A DNA stretch of 64,000 nucleotides from Sphingobacteriales bacterium 50-39 (GTDB lineage Bacteria; Bacteroidota; Bacteroidia; Chitinophagales; Chitinophagaceae), in NCBI GenBank assembly GCA_001898505.1, contig MKTZ01000004.1, positions 310,001-374,000 on the forward strand. Direction: 5' to 3'. Shown here in pieces: positions 60,345-64,000 of the stretch. The notes beneath the pieces were generated by a model that did no database searches, had not been told where the DNA came from, and saw only the letters and a program-made list of their open reading frames with translations. Position numbers and translations under genes: made by a program. Position 1 is the first letter of the stretch, and every line of letters starts with the position of its first letter.

Positions 60345-63300
60345 TTAAAAGGATACGTTGATGTTGAAACCAAAACGCCTGCCTGTCATGCTTTGCAATG
60401 AACCGCCGTTGTTGAGGCTCCGGTCGGTGTCGTTGTACCCGGATGCAAACGCATCGAGATCGATGTCCTTCCTCTTGGCAAAATACAGGAGGTTCCTGCC
60501 TACGAGGGAGAAGGTGAGGCCTTTGATATAACGGCTGCCGGACAGGAACTTTTCCGGAAGTGAGTATCCCAGCGACACTTCCCGCAATTTGGCGAAACTG
60601 CGGTCTGTCATCCAATATTCGGTGACGTTGCCTATGCCGGAGGAGATGAACTGCTGCACGGTGGTGGCAACATCGTTGTCTGCAAGGTTGAGGTCTTTCA
60701 GGTTGGTGATCTCTCCTCCGCTGTATACGGGCGTACCGGAAACGATCTTTTTACCTGGTGCTATATACTTTGGGGTAGGCGCCACAGTTCCGGTGGAAGT
60801 GGTCTGCCATTCCGCCAGGCGGGCTTGCCCAAAGGCGCCGGATGCGCTCTCGATAGCGGTGCCGCCGTTCATGCCGTCCTTGTATACCTCATCCCAGATC
60901 CTGCCGCCAATCCTTCCGTCGAACTGGAAGCTGAAGATAAAGTTGTGATAGGTGAACTTGTTGCCAAAACCAAAGGTATAATCAGGGTTGGCATATCCCA
61001 GGAATGTATTGTTGCCGATGTCCGAAGGACCTCTCAGCGGCAAACCCCCACTATAAATGATGTTTTTATCGGCATCCCTTACAAAGCCACCGCCATAGAT
61101 GGCATCGAGTCTTTCTCCTTTCTTATAGTAATGTCCGTTGATCCCGATATCAGGCATGTTGCCATAGATCTCATCCAGGGTCTCTTTATATGTAGAGAAA
61201 TTGATCATCACGTCCCAGTTCAGGCCCCTGTTGCTTCGTAATGGCGAGCCCGTAAGCGATACTTCGAACCCTTTCTTCATGGACGTGATGGCATTTACAT
61301 TCTCATTAGTATAGGTCGTAGATGAGGCAATGGGTAAGGCGAATATCTGGGGACCATTTTTGCTGGTGAAGTAGGTCACGTCGAGGCCAAGCCTGTTCTT
61401 CAGGAATTTCATATCGATACCTGCCTCATAAGAAGTAACCTGGAAGGGCTTCAGGGCAGGGTCGGCTATGATACTGCTGAAACTGACTCCGGGAGCATTG
61501 TTATAATAGGACACCAGGCTATAGGCATTCTGATTGGCATAAGTTGGACCGTCATAGGAGCTATAAAGGTCCGTTCCATATCCCAGCAGGGAGTTGGTGC
61601 TGGAGCCTGTGACCTGGGTATAGGCAGAAGCAACCGTGGGCGAGGTCAGGCCACCCTTGACCGCTGCGAAAGAGCCGCGTACCTTCAGGAAGGAAATGGC
61701 CGTCGGCAGCTGGACATAGTCGCTGACCACCGAACTGAGCGATACCGATGGATAGAAGAAGGTATTGTTACCCGAAGGCAGGGTGGAGAGATGGTCCACA
61801 CGTCCCGTATTGGACAGGGTCAGGTATTTGTCAAATGTCAGGTCGAAAGAATAGAATCCGCTGTAGACCTGCATTTTGGATCCCCAGGTAAAGGGCGAGT
61901 ACGGCTGCTGCGAGTTGGTCAATGCATAGACGTTCGGGACAGCGAGGGCTTTGGTAGTGCCATATAGCGAGTTGTAGGTAAAGGAACGTTCGCTGCCGCC
62001 GGCAAATGCTGCAATATTGAATCGTCCGAGCTTTTTGGCGTAGTTCAGGATCAGGTCCGTATTGTTCTCGAAAAGGTGGCGCCTGTCTTCGCGATAGTCG
62101 CCATACCATCCAAAATAATACCAGGGGGTATAGGTATTCAGGTTGATGCCCGCCGGAACCTGCTCCGTGCGTGTTTGGTCCCAGGTGGTTACCTGTGTAC
62201 GCAGGGCCAGGTTCAGGTCCTTGTTGAATTTATAGATCAGACGGGCATAGCCGTTGATGTCCGTCTTGTCATGGGAACGCAGCCATTTTTTGGCAATGAA
62301 CCAGGCGCTGTTCTCCCGTCCATACTCCTGGGCATAGGGTATCAGGTCGGGAACTCCCTGGGGACCTTTATAGATATTTTTCAGGTCATCGATGTTATAA
62401 TCAACCGAGCCATATACTTTGAACATGTAGATATAAGAGTTGGGGCCGTAATTCGCATCCGGGATATTGGGCGAATACTGTTTGTTGAGATTTACACTGA
62501 CCTCAAAGCGCAGTTTGTCGGAAAGATCGTATCCTGTATTGACAGCCAGGCTGTAGGAATGCAGTTTTGTATTCGGGGCCGTACCTTTCTGGTTCATGTT
62601 TGATATGGATATCCGCGTGTCGGAACGATCGGTGGCCGTGGTGAGGGATACATTGTTGGTATTGATGATCCCGGTCTCCATAAACTTGTGGAAGTTATTC
62701 ACTCCACGTGCGATCCAGGGAGTAGCCGTTCTGACGCCTTTGACAGGGTCCCAGGCCCCATCGTATTGTTTGACAGGCTGACCTTCGAAGCGGGGCCCCC
62801 ATTCGGGCAAACGTTGTTTATTGTCATACAATACGTCGCCATAGCTATACGCAAAGGCCTTGCCGCGACCATATTCCACCTGGGACTTTGGCTCGGCGAT
62901 GAACCCATTTTCGAACATAGTGCTGCTATTGACATCCACCTGCCAGCCATGCGTACTTTTCCCGCCCCGTTTGGTGGTGATGACGATGGCGCCATTCAAT
63001 CCTCTGAAGCCGTATACAGCCGCTGCGTTGGCTCCTTTCAGGACCGTATAGGATTCGATGTCGTCCGGGTTGATATTCCAGGTGTCCGTGTTCACGGGCA
63101 CGCCGTCTATAACGAACAAAAGGTCTTTACTGCCACGAAGGACCAGGTCGGGGCGACCCAGCATTTCCGTGTTGGCGCCTACCGACAGGCCGGCGATCTT
63201 ACCCGCCAGGGAGTTGATGGGGTTGGCGTCACGCGCTTTCGTGAGGTCGGCGCCTTTGACTTCCTGCACGGAGTAACCCAGCCTCTTTGCTTCTTTTCTA

Positions 63301-63656
63301 ACACCCATGGCAGTGACGACTACTTCGGACATCTGTTTGTTGTCTTCTAACAACTGTACGCTTAGCGTCGTCTGATCACCTACCGACACTTCCTGGGTAG
63401 CCAATCCGATGTAGGAAATCACCAGGATGGGGTTTGCTCCGCTGACCCGGACAGTGAACTCTCCATTTCCATTGGTCTGTGTACCTCCTTTGCTTCCTTT
63501 CTCCCTTACTGTTGCGCCTTCAATTGCTTTGCCTGCGGAAGTGGTGACTGTACCTTGCACCGTCCTGTTCTGGGCATAAGAGCTGCCCATCATAAAGACA
63601 AGAATGAGCAAAAAAGCAACACTCCTGCCACATAAGCTAATTAGTCTCTTGTTCAT
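60345..63656 (-). CDS. SusC/RagA-family TonB-linked outer-membrane transporter
   Basis: This 1103-residue protein has signal peptide SVAFLLILVFMMGSSYAQ and a carboxypeptidase-like beta-sandwich (VQGTVTTSAGKAIEGATVRE). The plug reads MSEVVVTAMGVRKEAKRLGY, LLFVIDGVPVNTDTW and AAAVYGFRGLNGAIVITTKR, and the barrel ends INVSF. No STN domain is present, which fits control by the AraC-type regulator upstream rather than by a sigma/FecR pair. It imports a glycan or other ligand together with the SusD that follows. Confidence 0.95.
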   Translation of the reverse strand: MNKRLISLCGRSVAFLLILVFMMGSSYAQNRTVQGTVTTSAGKAIEGATVREKGSKGGTQTNGNGEFTVRVSGANPILVISYIGLATQEVSVGDQTTLSVQLLEDNKQMSEVVVTAMGVRKEAKRLGYSVQEVKGADLTKARDANPINSLAGKIAGLSVGANTEMLGRPDLVLRGSKDLLFVIDGVPVNTDTWNINPDDIESYTVLKGANAAAVYGFRGLNGAIVITTKRGGKSTHGWQVDVNSSTMFENGFIAEPKSQVEYGRGKAFAYSYGDVLYDNKQRLPEWGPRFEGQPVKQYDGAWDPVKGVRTATPWIARGVNNFHKFMETGIINTNNVSLTTATDRSDTRISISNMNQKGTAPNTKLHSYSLAVNTGYDLSDKLRFEVSVNLNKQYSPNIPDANYGPNSYIYMFKVYGSVDYNIDDLKNIYKGPQGVPDLIPYAQEYGRENSAWFIAKKWLRSHDKTDINGYARLIYKFNKDLNLALRTQVTTWDQTRTEQVPAGINLNTYTPWYYFGWYGDYREDRRHLFENNTDLILNYAKKLGRFNIAAFAGGSERSFTYNSLYGTTKALAVPNVYALTNSQQPYSPFTWGSKMQVYSGFYSFDLTFDKYLTLSNTGRVDHLSTLPSGNNTFFYPSVSLSSVVSDYVQLPTAISFLKVRGSFAAVKGGLTSPTVASAYTQVTGSSTNSLLGYGTDLYSSYDGPTYANQNAYSLVSYYNNAPGVSFSSIIADPALKPFQVTSYEAGIDMKFLKNRLGLDVTYFTSKNGPQIFALPIASSTTYTNENVNAITSMKKGFEVSLTGSPLRSNRGLNWDVMINFSTYKETLDEIYGNMPDIGINGHYYKKGERLDAIYGGGFVRDADKNIIYSGGLPLRGPSDIGNNTFLGYANPDYTFGFGNKFTYHNFIFSFQFDGRIGGRIWDEVYKDGMNGGTAIESASGAFGQARLAEWQTTSTGTVAPTPKYIAPGKKIVSGTPVYSGGEITNLKDLNLADNDVATTVQQFISSGIGNVTEYWMTDRSFAKLREVSLGYSLPEKFLSGSRYIKGLTFSLVGRNLLYFAKRKDIDLDAFASGYNDTDRSLNNGGSLQSMTGRRFGFNINVSF

Positions 63657-63696
63657 TTAGATTGTTAGTTAAATAGTTTAGAATGTAAATCAGGAG

Positions 63697-63815
63697 CAAA
63701 GATGAAATCAGGGTGTAACGATTACGACATTGCCAGCAGGGAAGGACGGGGAAAGGTATTTCCCGTGTGGGAAAAACGTCAATTATTCGTAAATAATTGA
63801 TTTGTAAATAGTTGA
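63697..63815 (-). promoter_or_regulatory. Upstream region of minus-strand susC with -7 box and tandem repeats
   Basis: The 196 bases between the AraC gene and susC contain CATCTTTG on the minus strand (63704-63697), a -7-like box. An inverted repeat TTTCCC/GGGAAA lies at 63759-63774. Two direct repeats, GTAAATAATTGA (63789-63800) and GTAAATAGTTGA (63804-63815), have a 15-base period. AraC-type regulators often bind directly repeated sites upstream of promoters, so these are candidate operators. Confidence 0.45.
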
Positions 63816-63852
63816 AGTATTAACGAACTATTGCCTTATTGTTACCAAACCA

Positions 63853-64000
63853 TTACGATGCCAGTTGGCCTTCTTCTAAAAGGAGCGAGACCTGCACTTT
63901 GCGATAGGCGGATGGAGTAAGATTGGTGACTTTTTTGAAGTAGTTATTGAAGGATGATTTTGAGTTAAAGCCGCAATCGTATGCCAGGGAGAGAATGCTG
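63853..64000 (-). CDS. AraC-family regulator, C-terminal end (5' part beyond window)
   Basis: The minus strand encodes 48 residues up to a stop at 63853-63855. It shows the second helix-turn-helix of AraC regulators, LAYDCGFNSKSSFNNYFKKV with TPSAYRKVQV. The frame is open to the window edge, so the N-terminal sensor is not visible. It is encoded just upstream of the SusC/SusD pair on the same strand and probably regulates it. Confidence 0.88.
   Translation of the reverse strand, partial: SILSLAYDCGFNSKSSFNNYFKKVTNLTPSAYRKVQVSLLLEEGQLAS

Noticed and set aside
61024-61036. GTCCGAAGGAC also occurs here
   Set aside because: It lies inside a normal SusC coding stretch (reading RGPSDIG on the minus strand), lacks AGACATTAG and flanking hairpins, and is best explained by codon use.
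1-64000. tRNA, rRNA, CRISPR arrays, prophage or defence genes
   Set aside because: No cloverleaf, rRNA-like stretch, regularly spaced repeats, phage structural gene or recognised defence domain was noticed on reading both strands; no search tool was run.

Overview
This 64 kb window comes from a Bacteroidota chromosome, most likely the family Chitinophagaceae. The evidence is three SusC/SusD pairs, ECF sigma/FecR pairs ahead of two of them, many lipoproteins and carbohydrate-active enzymes, promoters with TAnnTTTG-like -7 boxes, weak Shine-Dalgarno signals, and moderate G+C. No rRNA, tRNA, CRISPR array, prophage or intact insertion sequence was found. Forty-seven genes or gene remnants are annotated.

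Layout. (1) 1-7367: the 3' end of a glycoside hydrolase family 2-type enzyme, then a tight operon of planctomycete-type proteins (PSCyt/PSD1 di-haem lipoprotein, DUF1501 protein with a Tat signal, and a membrane cytochrome with LRR and chitobiase-C domains). (2) 7413-20183: sigma/FecR/SusC/SusD, a double-thioredoxin TlpA-like protein, a GH78 alpha-L-rhamnosidase and a mono-haem cytochrome lipoprotein, i.e. a rhamnose-glycan utilisation locus. (3) 20291-22064: a macrolide-type glycosyltransferase that seems to have lost three internal blocks in frame, and a DUF5602-like lipoprotein. (4) 22099-27409: a class I terpene synthase embedded in signalling genes (LuxR-type regulator, hybrid histidine kinase, soluble degenerate kinase, lone receiver). 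(5) 27395-32678: a divergon around an RpiR/SIS regulator. On one side is a serine beta-lactamase-like/VanX-like D-Ala-D-Ala dipeptidase fusion. On the other is a DUF1611 (DgcN-like) protein coupled to an enolase-superfamily dipeptide or N-acyl-amino-acid epimerase. Together they look like a murein-peptide or D-amino-acid salvage unit. (6) 32708-46636: assorted genes (PQQ propeller, DUF6624, DUF3472, PhzF, cupin, GH32, YHS, a broken VIT protein with a detached DUF2135 tail, a GT-C-like membrane protein, LacI regulator, inositol oxygenase, ArsR regulator). (7) 46771-58141: a second sigma/FecR/SusC/SusD locus with GH29 fucosidase and GH2 galactosidase. (8) 58152-64000: a third SusC/SusD pair on the minus strand behind an AraC-type regulator cut by the window end.

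The signals that ordinary gene annotation does not explain are these. A three-hairpin repeat occurs twice, with invariant loops and stems that differ but stay base-paired; one copy lies in frame inside the hybrid kinase and the other supplies the 3' end of the DUF3472 gene. Two genes carry large internal deletions. Long GC-rich palindromes sit in several divergent intergenic regions. The terpene/phosphorelay island and the D-amino-acid divergon are the best candidates for undescribed systems. Domain names are assigned by reading motifs; no database search was run.
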